From Thermomonas paludicola (GTDB lineage: Bacteria > Pseudomonadota > Gammaproteobacteria > Xanthomonadales > Xanthomonadaceae): DNA of 64,000 nt. Position numbers and translations under genes: made by a program. The notes under the pieces are model-generated. The model had not been told where the DNA came from, made no database searches, and saw only the letters and a program-made list of their open reading frames with translations. The DNA is taken from the NCBI RefSeq assembly GCF_024498955.1, contig NZ_CP093311.1, positions 1,240,001 to 1,304,000 on the forward strand, in the 5' to 3' direction. Below are positions 40,209 to 49,077 of this stretch, piece after piece (the stretch's first letter is position 1; the number at the start of each line of letters is the position of its first letter).

Positions 40209-40252
40209 TTGCGCAAACGGTCACCTTCGGGTGGCCGTTTTCGTTTGCGCAA
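40209..40252 (+). terminator. nested hairpin ending the tRNA transcript
   Basis: Inner stem ACGGTCACC/GGTGGCCGT with one mismatch around a TTCG tetraloop, followed by TTTT. An outer 11-base repeat, TTGCGCAAACG (40209-40219) and CGTTTGCGCAA (40242-40252), encloses it. The left arm is shared, so two folds compete. Also between convergent tRNA and smpB transcripts. Confidence 0.75.
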
Positions 40253-40285
40253 CCCGGCGTTCGCGGAACCGCCGCGCGCGCTGGC

Positions 40286-40780
40286 TCAGGCGTCCTTGTT
40301 GTGCCGGCGCAGCACGCGCTGCTTCTCGCGGTTCCAGTCGCGCTCCTTGCTGGCCTCGCGCTTGTCGTGGGACTGCTTGCCCTTCGCCAGCGCCAACTCG
40401 GCCTTGACCTTGTTGCCTTTCCAGTACAGCGCGGTGGGGATCAGCGTGTAGCCGTCGCGCTGGATGCGGCCGATCAACACATCGATCTCGTGCCGGTGCA
40501 GCAGCAGCTTGCGCGTGCGGCGGTCATTGGCCACCACATGCGTCGATGCCTGGATCAACGGCGTGATCTGCGCGCCGATCAGGAACAACTCCCCCTGCAA
40601 CACCACGGCATACGCATCGACGATGTTGGCGCGGCCGGCGCGGATCGCCTTCAGTTCCCAGCCTTGCAGCGACAACCCCGCCTCGAGCTTGTCCTCGAAG
40701 TGGTATTCGTGGCGCGCGCGCTTATTCAGCGCGATGGTGCCGCTGTTGTTTGGCTTATCCTTGCCAGTCTTCTTGTTCAT
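40286..40780 (-). CDS. smpB: SsrA-binding protein
   Basis: A 164-residue tmRNA partner needed for trans-translation. Typical blocks: [57 protein letters not shown], and the basic tail ([19 protein letters not shown]). It ends about 100 bases from tRNA-Glu, convergent with it, and is divergent from ratA. Confidence 0.97.
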   Translation of the reverse strand: MNKKTGKDKPNNSGTIALNKRARHEYHFEDKLEAGLSLQGWELKAIRAGRANIVDAYAVVLQGELFLIGAQITPLIQASTHVVANDRRTRKLLLHRHEIDVLIGRIQRDGYTLIPTALYWKGNKVKAELALAKGKQSHDKREASKERDWNREKQRVLRRHNKDA

Positions 40781-40839
40781 TCCGATATTCTCGCCGATCC
40801 GGCCGAACTTCGGGGTGGTTGGCTCGCACGGAACCCCTG

Positions 40840-41271
40840 ATGCCCGTCATTTTGCGCAGTGCCCTGGTCGAACATTCCACCGCGCGCATGTTTGCGCTGG
40901 TCAATGACGTGGCCGCCTATCCGCGGCGTTTCGACTGGTGCCGGGAGGCGCAGGTGCTGGAACAGGAGGATGCGCGCCTGCTGGCGCGGCTGGACCTTGG
41001 CGTTGGCGGCTTCTACATCTGGTTTACCACCGAGAACCTGCTGGCGCCGCCGCATCACATCGACATGCTGCTGCGCGATGGGCCGTTCCGCCATCTGCAA
41101 GGGCGCTGGGAATTCCATGCGCTGGACGAGGCGGCCTGCAAGGTGACGCTGAAGCTCGACTTCGAGCCACAAAACCGGCTATTGGGGCCAGCGATGCTGC
41201 TGGGCATGCAGGGCTTGGCCGACCGCATGGTGGACGACTTCGTGCGCGAGGCGGACAAGGAAGCCACGTGA
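40840..41271 (+). CDS. ratA: RatA / COQ10-like START-domain protein
   Basis: A 143-residue START-fold protein. E. coli RatA is reported to inhibit 70S assembly; homologues (COQ10) bind ubiquinone. The frame begins [20 protein letters not shown] and includes the family block [14 protein letters not shown]. Its stop overlaps the rnfH start by one base, the conserved ratA-ratB layout next to smpB and bamE. Confidence 0.9.
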   Translation: MPVILRSALVEHSTARMFALVNDVAAYPRRFDWCREAQVLEQEDARLLARLDLGVGGFYIWFTTENLLAPPHHIDMLLRDGPFRHLQGRWEFHALDEAACKVTLKLDFEPQNRLLGPAMLLGMQGLADRMVDDFVREADKEAT

Positions 41272-41534
41272 TGCGCGTTCAGCTGCTGCGGGCATGGCCG
41301 AAACGCTGCGAGAGCGTCGAGGTTGAACTGGCGCAGGCTGCCTGCGTTGGCGATGCGCTGGCCGCCGCCGGTTGGCGGCTGGAGGATGGCTTCGTGGCGC
41401 TGGCGGTGTTCGGCAGCTGCGTCGGGATCGACGCCGAACTGCACGACGGCGACCGCGTTGAACTGCTGCGCCCGCTGCGCATGGATCCGAAGCAGGCGCG
41501 CCGCCAGCGCGCCAGGCGCGGGTCGGGCCGTTAG
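41271..41534 (+). CDS. rnfH: RnfH/RatB ubiquitin-like protein
   Basis: An 87-residue beta-grasp protein of the RnfH family, usually paired with RatA. Blocks: VQLLRAWPKRCESVEVEL, FVALAVFGSCV and the C-terminal DRVELLRPLRMDPKQARRQR. Function not firmly known. The stop overlaps convergently with the stop of bamE by three bases. Confidence 0.88.
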   Translation: MRVQLLRAWPKRCESVEVELAQAACVGDALAAAGWRLEDGFVALAVFGSCVGIDAELHDGDRVELLRPLRMDPKQARRQRARRGSGR

Positions 41535-41929
41535 CCGCGACCCTTTTTCTTGTCCTTGTCCTTGGACAGGTTCGGGCCGAAGTAGCGCACCGAATTTTTC
41601 GCAAGCTCGGAATCCTGCTCGGGGAAATACTCGCCTTCCCAGCGCGAGAGCTGCCCGTTTTCGAACCACACGGTCATCGTCTTGACCGTCGGCGCGCCGT
41701 GGCGGCCAATGCGCTGGCTGGCGACATAATCCCAGCGATCATGGTGGAAGGGATCTTGAACGGACGGCGTGCCCAGCAACATCATGACCTGGCGCTGGTC
41801 CATCCCGGCCTGCAACTGATCCACCGCTGTTTTTTCCAGCAGGTTGCCCTGGAAGATCGGCTGCCTGTAAAGCAGGCCACAACCGCTCACCAGCAGGGTT
41901 GCAAGAAGGAGTGGGAGCAGTTTGCGCAT
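41531..41929 (-). CDS. bamE: outer membrane protein assembly lipoprotein BamE
   Basis: A 132-residue lipoprotein (SmpA/OmlA) of the BAM complex. The signal peptide ends in LVSGC, giving C17 as the lipidated residue. The core reads GNLLEKTAVDQLQAGMDQRQ and VMMLLGTPSVQDPFHHDRWD. A lysine-rich tail is present. Divergent from fur with about 130 bases between, a very conserved pair. Confidence 0.95.
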   Translation of the reverse strand: MRKLLPLLLATLLVSGCGLLYRQPIFQGNLLEKTAVDQLQAGMDQRQVMMLLGTPSVQDPFHHDRWDYVASQRIGRHGAPTVKTMTVWFENGQLSRWEGEYFPEQDSELAKNSVRYFGPNLSKDKDKKKGRG

Positions 41930-42060
41930 CGGTGGCATGGGGCAGTGGCGGAAGTGCCGATGATACACTTCCATGCAGTCGCGTCGCCCCCCTCGCGTTC
42001 GCACGGTCGGGGCGTTCACCCGACGTTGCATGGCGCGCTGGAGCATTCGGAGAAACGCTG

Positions 42061-42459
42061 ATGACAAAGGATCTTCGCAAGGTCGGCCTCAAAGTCACCC
42101 AGCCGAGGCTGCGGATCCTGGAGCTCCTGGAGCATGCCAAGCCACGGCACATGACCGCCGAAGACATTTATCGCCAGCTGCTGGCCGAGAGCGAAGACAT
42201 CGGCCTGGCGACGATTTACCGCGTGCTGACCCAATTCGAGTCGGCCGGGCTGGTGCTCAAGCACAACTTCGAAGGTGGCACGGCGGTTTACGAGCTGGAC
42301 CGGGGCGAACACCACGACCACATGGTGGATGTGGAGTCCGGCAAGGTGATCGAGTTCCACAGCGATGAAATCGAGCAACTGCAGTTCAAGATCGCGGCCG
42401 AACACGGTTACCAGATCGAAGACCACGCGCTGGTGCTGTACGTTCGAAAGAAGCGCTGA
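42061..42459 (+). CDS. fur: ferric uptake regulator
   Basis: Iron-responsive repressor of 132 residues. A winged helix at the N-terminus (KVTQPRLRILELLEHAKPRH) is followed by the dimerisation domain with metal ligands in RGEHHDHMVDVESGKVIEFH. It lacks the CxxC pair found in many Fur proteins near residue 92, as in the short Xanthomonas-type Fur. Divergent from bamE. Confidence 0.95.
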   Translation: MTKDLRKVGLKVTQPRLRILELLEHAKPRHMTAEDIYRQLLAESEDIGLATIYRVLTQFESAGLVLKHNFEGGTAVYELDRGEHHDHMVDVESGKVIEFHSDEIEQLQFKIAAEHGYQIEDHALVLYVRKKR

Positions 42460-42518
42460 AGCGCGCCTCCCGCCTGGAGCGACCCATTGCTCGCCGTGCT
42501 GCGCAACGGTCGGCTGGA

Positions 42519-42734
42519 TCAGGTGGCGGCCGTGTCGTCGGCGATCAATTGCGCCGGATAGTCTTCATCGGCCAACGCCGAAAGGGCCGCATCGGCAGTG
42601 AAGCTGCCGCTGGCCCGCACTTGGCCACTGCCCAGATCCACCACGATGCCGGCGTCCGGATCAAGTGCCTGCAGGGCGCGCGTCACGGTGTTCACGCAGT
42701 GCTGGCAACTCATGTTTTCGACCTTGAACAGCAT
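42519..42734 (-). CDS. copZ: CopZ-like copper chaperone
   Basis: A 71-residue heavy-metal-associated domain with the metal-binding MSCQHC near the N-terminus. It carries copper to the CopA ATPase. GAGGTC precedes the ATG at 42734. Divergent from copA. Its own promoter shows a CueR-type TTGACC-19-GACACT arrangement at 42769-42799. Confidence 0.9.
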   Translation of the reverse strand: MLFKVENMSCQHCVNTVTRALQALDPDAGIVVDLGSGQVRASGSFTADAALSALADEDYPAQLIADDTAAT

Positions 42735-42768
42735 GATGGCGACCTCGGAGGGGGAGTGAACAGCGGGA

Positions 42769-42799
42769 AGTGTCGCGCTTGCCATGGGGGCAAGGTCAA
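42769..42799 (-). promoter_or_regulatory. CueR-type promoter of copZ
   Basis: On the minus strand TTGACC, 19 bases, GACACT. The spacer carries CTTGCC, five bases, GGCAAG. It resembles the copA and cus sites, with a diverged repeat. Confidence 0.75.
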
Positions 42800-42815
42800 G
42801 CATGCGTGCCGCCGC

Positions 42816-42846
42816 TTGACCTTCCAGCCCGGGGAAGGTTGATGAT
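42816..42846 (+). promoter_or_regulatory. CueR-type promoter of copA
   Basis: TTGACC, 19 bases, GATGAT. The spacer region carries the inverted repeat ACCTTCC, seven bases, GGAAGGT (42819-42839), the classical copper MerR-family operator. Confidence 0.87.
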
Positions 42847-42881
42847 GGGGCCATTCCCCGGCGCCGTACTGGGAGGTTTCC

Positions 42882-45089
42882 ATGCGATCTGACACTACGT
42901 TTCGGCTTGCCATCACCGGCATGACCTGCGCGTCCTGCGCCGGCCGTGTGGAAAAAGCGTTGCGCAAGGTCGAAGGCGTGCGTGAAGCCGAGGTCAACCT
43001 GGCCACCGAGACCGCGCAGGTGACGGCCTCGGCCAGCGTACCGGCTGCGCGCTTGATCGCAGCGGTGGAACATGCCGGATATCACGCCCGCCTGCAGGAT
43101 GACGAGCCGGCGCAGGCCGACGCGCAGCCTGGGCAGGTCAGCATGACCCGTGAAACCCGTCACCTGCTGTTGGCGGCCCTGCTTTCGCTGCCGCTGATCG
43201 CGCCGATGCTGCTGCTGCCGGCGGGCGTGCACTGGATGCTGCCGGGCTGGGTGCAATGGCTGCTGGCCACGCCGGTGCAGTTCTGGCTGGGCGCACGTTT
43301 CTATCGCGCCGGATTCAGCGCGCTGCGTGCGCGCAGCGGCAACATGGACCAACTGGTCGCGCTGGGCACCAGTGCCGCCTATGGCCTGAGCATGTTCAAT
43401 CTGCTTGCGGCGGCAGGCATGCGCGGCGAGATGCCACTGTATTTCGAATCATCGGCGGTCGTCATCACGTTGATCCTGCTTGGCAAATGGCTGGAGGCGC
43501 GCGCCAAGCGGCAGGCCACCGGCGCCATCCGCGCATTGCAGGCGCTGCGTCCGGCGACTGCGCGCGTAGTGCGCGGCGCGCAGGAAGTCGATGTCCCCAT
43601 CGCCCGGGTCGCCATCAACGATGAGGTGGTGGTGCGCCCCGGCGAGCGCATTCCGGTCGATGGGCAGGTACTGGAAGGCCGCAGCCACAGCGATGAGTCG
43701 CTGCTCAGCGGCGAATCCCTGCCAGTGCCGAAAGCGCCGGGGGATCGTGTCACCGGCGGCGCGGTGAACGGCGAAGGGTGGCTGCGCATCCGCACCACTG
43801 CTGTGGGCGCGGAGTCGGTGTTGGCGCATATCGTGCGCCTGGTGGAAGACGCGCAAGCGAAGAAAGCACCGATCCAGCGCATCGTGGACAAGGTCAGCGC
43901 CGTATTCGTGCCGGTGGTGCTGGGCATCGCCGTCCTGACGCTGCTGGGCTGGGGCATCGCCGGTGGCGACTGGGCACGGGCGCTGTTGAACGCGGTCGCC
44001 GTGCTGGTCATTGCCTGTCCCTGCGCGCTGGGGCTGGCCACGCCTGCGGCGGTCATGGCCGGCACCGGCGTGGCCGCGCGTGCCGGCATCCTGGTCAAGG
44101 ATGTGGAAGCACTTGAGACCACCCGGCAACTGCGCACGATCGCATTCGACAAAACCGGCACCTTGACCGAAGGCAGGCCCACGCTGATTGGCCTGCACGC
44201 GATCGACGGTGACGATGCCGGACTGCTGGCCGCGGCTGCGGGTTTGCAGGCGGGCAGCGAGCATCCGTTGGCGAAAGCGGTCATGGCTGCCGCACGCGAG
44301 CGACATGCGTCCGCTGCCGCCGTCACCGACATCACTGCGGTGGCCGGGCGCGGCATCGAGGGCGTGCAGCACCGCCGCCGCCTGGTGCTGGGGCATGCGC
44401 GCTGGATGCAGGAACTCGGCATCGACCTGAGCCCTGCGCGTTCGCTGGCAGACGCAGCCGCCAACGCCGGCCTCACGCAGTCGTGGCTGGCGGTGCAAGC
44501 CGACGCCGGCTGGCATCTGCTGGGCCTGCTGGCGTTTGGCGATGCGCCGCGCGAGCAGTCCACGCAGGCTATTGCCGCGTTGCGCGCGATGCAGGTCCAT
44601 CCGCTGATGCTGTCGGGCGATAACCGCGCGGCCGCGCAGGCCATCGCCGCGCAGGTGGGGCTGATGCCAGACGAAGTGCGCGCCGAGCTGCTGCCGGCCG
44701 ACAAGGTCCGCATCATTCGTGAACTGTCGGCACAGGGCCCGGTGAGCATGGTGGGCGATGGCCTCAACGACGCACCTGCGCTGGCGGCGGCCACGGTGGG
44801 GTTCGCCATGGGTAGCGGCACCGACGTGGCCATGCACGCGGCCGGCATCACCCTGATGCGCCCGGACCCGCGACTGGTGGCGGATGCCATCGACATCTCC
44901 CGCCGCACCGTGCGCAAGATCCACCAGAACCTGTTCTGGGCGTTCATCTACAACATCGTGGGCATCCCGCTGGCAGCCTCCGGTGCGCTGGATCCGGTCT
45001 GGGCGGGCGCGGCGATGGCGGCCTCCAGCGTCAGCGTCGTCACCAATGCGCTGTTGCTGCGGCGCTGGGCGCCGCAGGCGCGCGACTGA
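42882..45089 (+). CDS. copA: copper-exporting P1B-type ATPase
   Basis: Cu(I) export ATPase of 735 residues. It has one N-terminal metal-binding domain ([16 protein letters not shown]16 and C19), eight transmembrane helices with the CPC site ([19 protein letters not shown]), the phosphorylation motif [13 protein letters not shown] and the hinge [11 protein letters not shown]. Driven by the CueR-type promoter just upstream; cueR follows in the same direction after 13 bases, so the regulator is made with the pump. Confidence 0.96.
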   Translation: MRSDTTFRLAITGMTCASCAGRVEKALRKVEGVREAEVNLATETAQVTASASVPAARLIAAVEHAGYHARLQDDEPAQADAQPGQVSMTRETRHLLLAALLSLPLIAPMLLLPAGVHWMLPGWVQWLLATPVQFWLGARFYRAGFSALRARSGNMDQLVALGTSAAYGLSMFNLLAAAGMRGEMPLYFESSAVVITLILLGKWLEARAKRQATGAIRALQALRPATARVVRGAQEVDVPIARVAINDEVVVRPGERIPVDGQVLEGRSHSDESLLSGESLPVPKAPGDRVTGGAVNGEGWLRIRTTAVGAESVLAHIVRLVEDAQAKKAPIQRIVDKVSAVFVPVVLGIAVLTLLGWGIAGGDWARALLNAVAVLVIACPCALGLATPAAVMAGTGVAARAGILVKDVEALETTRQLRTIAFDKTGTLTEGRPTLIGLHAIDGDDAGLLAAAAGLQAGSEHPLAKAVMAAARERHASAAAVTDITAVAGRGIEGVQHRRRLVLGHARWMQELGIDLSPARSLADAAANAGLTQSWLAVQADAGWHLLGLLAFGDAPREQSTQAIAALRAMQVHPLMLSGDNRAAAQAIAAQVGLMPDEVRAELLPADKVRIIRELSAQGPVSMVGDGLNDAPALAAATVGFAMGSGTDVAMHAAGITLMRPDPRLVADAIDISRRTVRKIHQNLFWAFIYNIVGIPLAASGALDPVWAGAAMAASSVSVVTNALLLRRWAPQARD

Positions 45090-45102
45090 TGGGGAGATCG
45101 AC

Positions 45103-45579
45103 ATGCGCGTGAAGCAGGCACGACCCGAGCTGGCCGATGCATTGGGGCAGGGGCTGCACAACATCGGCCAGGCCGCCGGCTTGACCGGGGTGTCGGCCAA
45201 GATGATTCGCCACTACGAAAGCATTGGCTTGGCACGGCCCAGCGGACGCACCCTTGCCAACTACCGTCTGTATTCCGACGGCGACCTGCACCGGCTGCGC
45301 TTTATCCGCCGGGCCCGCGCGTTGGGCTTTTCGATGGAACGCGTTCGCATGTTGCTGGCCCTGTGGGATGACCCGCATCGGGCCAGCGCCGAGGTCAAGC
45401 AGCTTGCGCAGGAGCATGCCGCCGAGCTGGCACGGAAAATCCATGACTTGCTGGCCATGCAGCGTGCGCTGGAGGCGCTGGCGCAGCAATGCCACGGCGA
45501 CGACCGGCCCACGTGCCCGATCCTGGAAGACCTGGCCAGCACGCAGGCCTCCACGGCTCGGTGCGACGCCGGCCATTGA
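45103..45579 (+). CDS. cueR: CueR-like copper-responsive MerR regulator
   Basis: A 158-residue MerR-family activator. Winged helix-turn-helix from about residue 20 (HNIGQAAGLTGVSAKMIRHY), long dimer helix, and the Cu(I)-binding loop with C130 and C138 (QQCHGDDRPTCPIL), the two-cysteine signature of CueR. It has an N-terminal extension of about 18 residues before the usual start. GGGGAGA precedes the ATG. Three matching operators in the window are its probable targets. Confidence 0.92.
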   Translation: MRVKQARPELADALGQGLHNIGQAAGLTGVSAKMIRHYESIGLARPSGRTLANYRLYSDGDLHRLRFIRRARALGFSMERVRMLLALWDDPHRASAEVKQLAQEHAAELARKIHDLLAMQRALEALAQQCHGDDRPTCPILEDLASTQASTARCDAGH

Positions 45580-45695
45580 CGCGCTGGCGTGATGCATGAC
45601 ACGGGGTTTTCCTACCGATGCGCGCGGCGTCGGCTGGCTGCCTCGGATGGGCCCGCATTCCAGACTGCACGCAGCTTCCGTGACGGGACGATGCC

Positions 45696-46094
45696 ATGTG
45701 CAGACGGTTGGCCTTGCTGGGTGTACTGATGTCATTCGCCTTGCCGGGACACGCCGAGCAGTTGTATCGGTGCGTTGGGCAACAGGGGTCAGTCAGCTAC
45801 CAGTCGCGGCCGTGCGCGGCTGGCCAGCGCCTGGATCGCGTACTGGAGTTCCAGCCCGAGGCGGCCCAGCCCGCGCCCTCCCGTGCAATACCGAGGCGAG
45901 CGCCAGCCTACGGGCAAGCGCATGGCACCCGCCTGCGCGGCACGCATCCCCGCCGCATGCTCGCCGCCAGCGACCGCTGTCGCATCGAGAAGAACAGGCG
46001 CGAGGCTGCCCTGCAGCGGCTGGGCCTGACCCGGACGTTTGCGCAACTCAGTCATCTGGACGAGCCGGTCAGGGCGGCCTGCCGGGGCTTCTGA
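45696..46094 (+). CDS. exported DUF4124-domain protein
   Basis: A 132-residue exported protein with a signal peptide ending PGHAEQ and the DUF4124 core QLYRCVGQQGSVSYQSRPC, common in this bacterial group. No function is known. The remainder is proline/arginine-rich. Convergent with the lipocalin gene, six bases apart. Confidence 0.75.
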   Translation: MCRRLALLGVLMSFALPGHAEQLYRCVGQQGSVSYQSRPCAAGQRLDRVLEFQPEAAQPAPSRAIPRRAPAYGQAHGTRLRGTHPRRMLAASDRCRIEKNRREAALQRLGLTRTFAQLSHLDEPVRAACRGF

Positions 46095-46100
46095 ATCCGC

Positions 46101-46658
46101 TCAGCGCAGGGAGGCCTGCTGAATGACGTGCGGCACTTGCCGCCATGTCGACAGGTCATATCCCCAGTTGCGGAGCTGGGTGCGTGAACGCTCCAGGTCG
46201 GCCTCCGCTATCGACGGACTGCGTGCGAACACCCACGCGTAATCGCGGGCATCGCGAGCCACCACCATCAGGCTGTAGTCGTCGCGCAAGCCAGCCACCA
46301 CGTATTGCGCCCGGATCGGGCCGAAGACACGGACATCCCAGACCGCATTGCCCGTCCCGGGGCGCACGTACGCCGGGGCTTCGATGCGCTTGCGCGGGCC
46401 GTCCGCGCCGCCGTGATTGAAGCTGAGCGTCGTCCGGATGCTTCCATCCGCCTGCAGTGCATAGGTCTCCACTGCATTCCACGCATCGCGCTCGAAGGGG
46501 GTGGGGATGCTGGCGACCAGATACCACGTCCCCATGAAGCGGGTGAGGTCAACGTGCTGTACCGGGCGTATCGGCGGCAGGTTGGCCGACCCGGGGCCGG
46601 CGAGCAGCAGCAACATGACCACCCAGATCAGGCGTCCGCGCGAATGCCGGCCCATCAT
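46101..46658 (-). CDS. blc: lipocalin, secreted form
   Basis: A 185-residue lipocalin. The signature GTWYLVASIPTPFERD and the later DYAWVFARSP match bacterial Blc proteins, which bind lipids in the envelope. The N-terminus is an ordinary signal peptide (LIWVVMLLLLAGPGSANL) with no lipobox, unlike the paralogue at 55748. It is the last gene of the eight-gene operon that starts at 53347. Start ATG at 46658 or 46655. Confidence 0.88.
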   Translation of the reverse strand: MMGRHSRGRLIWVVMLLLLAGPGSANLPPIRPVQHVDLTRFMGTWYLVASIPTPFERDAWNAVETYALQADGSIRTTLSFNHGGADGPRKRIEAPAYVRPGTGNAVWDVRVFGPIRAQYVVAGLRDDYSLMVVARDARDYAWVFARSPSIAEADLERSRTQLRNWGYDLSTWRQVPHVIQQASLR

Positions 46659-46661
46659 CGG

Positions 46662-47750
46662 TCACCGTTCTCTGCGGCGCTCGAACAGGTAGTGCGCCAC
46701 CAGCCATTCCCGGCCATTGGCGTAGCCAAACAGCTCCGCGCATGCCATCCAGAACATGCGCCAGCGCTGGAACCACAGTTCGGCGGCATCGCCATAGGCG
46801 TCGCGCAGGATCGGCAACACCGTGTCCCGGTGGGCGTCCTGATGCTGCAGCCACTGATTGGCGGTGCGCATGTAGTGGGTGCCATCCAGCAGCCAGCGCT
46901 GTTCGATCGCCAGCGCGTCCTGGAAATGCAGGAGGGTGTCTGCTGCAGGCATCAAGCCGCCGGTGAAGAAATGCCGGCCCATCCAGTTGTCCGAACCTTC
47001 CGTTTCGAACGGATAGAGCAGGGTGCGGTGGGCGAAGATGTGCACGAACAGTTTCCCGCCCGGCTTCAGCCAGCCGCCGATGCGCTTGAGCAGACTGTCG
47101 TAATTGCGCATGTGCTCGAACATCTCCACCGACACGCAGCGATCAAACGCCTCCGCCGGCAGGGTCAATGCATTCACGTCACGGGTCAGCACCTGCACGT
47201 TGGCCAGCCCGCGCGCCTGGCATTGCGCTTCGATGTGGCCGCGCTGCCCGTGCGAGTTGGAAATGGCGGTGATCCTGGCATTCGGGAAGTGCTCGGCCAT
47301 CCACAGCGTCAACGATCCCCAGCCACAGCCCAATTCCAGGATGTGCTGCCCGTCGACCAGGCCGGCGCGCTGGCAGTACAGGGCGAGCATCGCTTCCTCG
47401 GCCTCGGCCAGCGTTTCTCTGCCGGTCGGGTAGTAGCAAGAGGAGTATTTCAGGCGCGGCCCCAGGCATTGGCTGAAAAAAGCCGGCGGAAGTTCATAGT
47501 GCTGCGCATTGGCGGCCTCCGTTTCGATCGCCAGCGGGCTGTGCCGAAGCAGCGCGAGTCGCTCGGACTGGCGCGCTGATTGCGATTCCGCGCCATCGCC
47601 AAGTTCGTCTTGCAGGCGCTGCGCGCACAGCCGGCGGATGCCAATGCGCACCAGCGCATCGGGCAGCCAGCCGCGTTCGGCCAACCCAAGCAGGCCGCTT
47701 GCGGGAACGTCGCGCGCAAGTTCAGCGGTATCCAGCGTGGCGGTCGTCAT
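46662..47750 (-). CDS. cyclopropane-synthase-like SAM methyltransferase
   Basis: A 362-residue methyltransferase of the CFA/mycolic-acid synthase family. SAM motif ILELGCGWGSLTLWMAEHFP; conserved RLKYSSCYYPTGRETLAEAE and VSVEMFEHMRNYD. It lacks the extended N-terminal domain of E. coli Cfa. It probably modifies unsaturated acyl chains of phospholipids. Start overlaps the DUF1295 stop by ATGA. Confidence 0.85.
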   Translation of the reverse strand: MTTATLDTAELARDVPASGLLGLAERGWLPDALVRIGIRRLCAQRLQDELGDGAESQSARQSERLALLRHSPLAIETEAANAQHYELPPAFFSQCLGPRLKYSSCYYPTGRETLAEAEEAMLALYCQRAGLVDGQHILELGCGWGSLTLWMAEHFPNARITAISNSHGQRGHIEAQCQARGLANVQVLTRDVNALTLPAEAFDRCVSVEMFEHMRNYDSLLKRIGGWLKPGGKLFVHIFAHRTLLYPFETEGSDNWMGRHFFTGGLMPAADTLLHFQDALAIEQRWLLDGTHYMRTANQWLQHQDAHRDTVLPILRDAYGDAAELWFQRWRMFWMACAELFGYANGREWLVAHYLFERRRER

Positions 47751-48547
47751 GGGGTCGTCCTTGTCTGTCGGGAAGATGTGCGGGGGAACCACGGGAACAA
47801 CATCGGCGTGTCGCGCTGGTAGTCGCGGTAGTCGTCGCCGCGCGTGCGCAGGGCCTGTTGTTCCGTGAACGGGATACCGCTGATGTAGCGCAGGAACAGG
47901 TACATCACCACCGGCCCGGACCACGCCAGCCATGCCAGCGGCGCGCCCATTGCCGCCACGGCATAACTGAACCAGTGCAACCATTCGAAGAAGTAGTTGG
48001 GGTGGCGCGAATACCGCCAAAGCCCGCTGCGACAGGTCTTGCCGCGATGGGACGGGTTGCCGCGGAAACGGGCCAGCTGTGCATCGGCAAGGGATTCACC
48101 CGCGACGCAGATGCTCCACATCGCTGCGGCCACCAGCAGGGCGATGGCCGATGGTGACGGGTGTGAGGCAACGGCGAGGAACGGCAGCGAGAACAGCACC
48201 ACCAGCAGCGCCTGGAATTGGAAGAAGCCGAAGAATCTTGCCTGGTTTCCCTGCCAGCGCTCGCGCAGTGCCCGGTAACGGCCGTCTTCTTCCTCGCCGC
48301 GCACGCGGCGCCACAGATGCAGTGCCAAACGCAGGCCCCATGCCGTTCCCAGTACACCCACCGCGGCCCGCGCCGAGGGCGCGCCGTTTCCGGTGATGGC
48401 CAGCAGCGCGGCCGCCAGCGCCAATCCCAGCGCCCACAGCGCGTCCACGATGCCGGCGTTGGCGTGCTTGCGCTGCCACCGCCAACCCAGCGTCATCAGC
48501 ACGGCAGCCAGCAGCCATACCGCAAGCAATTGCATCCAGATGCTCAT
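47747..48547 (-). CDS. DUF1295 membrane protein (steroid 5-alpha-reductase-like)
   Basis: A 266-residue integral membrane protein with about seven hydrophobic helices and the DUF1295 core GLWRYSRHPNYFFEWLHWF, related to steroid 5-alpha-reductases and isoprenylcysteine methyltransferases. By analogy it may reduce a double bond in a lipid. It overlaps its neighbours by four bases on both sides. Confidence 0.82.
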   Translation of the reverse strand: MSIWMQLLAVWLLAAVLMTLGWRWQRKHANAGIVDALWALGLALAAALLAITGNGAPSARAAVGVLGTAWGLRLALHLWRRVRGEEEDGRYRALRERWQGNQARFFGFFQFQALLVVLFSLPFLAVASHPSPSAIALLVAAAMWSICVAGESLADAQLARFRGNPSHRGKTCRSGLWRYSRHPNYFFEWLHWFSYAVAAMGAPLAWLAWSGPVVMYLFLRYISGIPFTEQQALRTRGDDYRDYQRDTPMLFPWFPRTSSRQTRTTP

Positions 48548-49077
48548 GTACGTCCTCCCGAAGCGTGTCCATGTGCGCCACTGCCTGACAGCCATACCAG
48601 CAGCGGCATCGCCAACGCCCAGCCAGCGCCAAGGGCGAGCAGGCTGGTCCATGCGGGTTCGGCAAAGCGCACCACATCCCAGCCGCGCGCAGCGCCGAGG
48701 TAGGCCAGTGGCCCACCAATGGCGCCCATCACGGCAGCCAGGCCAAGCCGACTTCGCAAGTAGCCAAACAGCGGCACGATGGTGAGCGCGAACGCCCACC
48801 ACAGCGCCAGAATCCACGCGGGTGAACCCGCCCAAGGCCAGGCAACGGCGTAGTCCAGCAGGCCGGACGCCACCCACAGGTTTTCCAGCCCCACGCCCAG
48901 GGCCAGCGCCGTGACGATCAGGCGCAGCTCAAGCCGGCGATTGGGCGAGATGACCCCTCGCCAGGCCGAGAACAGCGCGGCAGCCAGCACGCCGGGCCAC
49001 CACAGCCCGTGGCCGGCCCCGATCACGGCGGAAAACCAGGTGGCCTGATAGGCAAGCAACGTGAGCCAGAAAATCAT
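48544..49077 (-). CDS. DUF2878 membrane protein
   Basis: A 177-residue membrane protein with about six hydrophobic helices ([38 protein letters not shown]). It fits DUF2878, a family of unknown function that recurs in operons with CFA-like methyltransferases and DUF1365. Overlaps both neighbours by ATGA. Confidence 0.75.
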   Translation of the reverse strand: MIFWLTLLAYQATWFSAVIGAGHGLWWPGVLAAALFSAWRGVISPNRRLELRLIVTALALGVGLENLWVASGLLDYAVAWPWAGSPAWILALWWAFALTIVPLFGYLRSRLGLAAVMGAIGGPLAYLGAARGWDVVRFAEPAWTSLLALGAGWALAMPLLVWLSGSGAHGHASGGRT

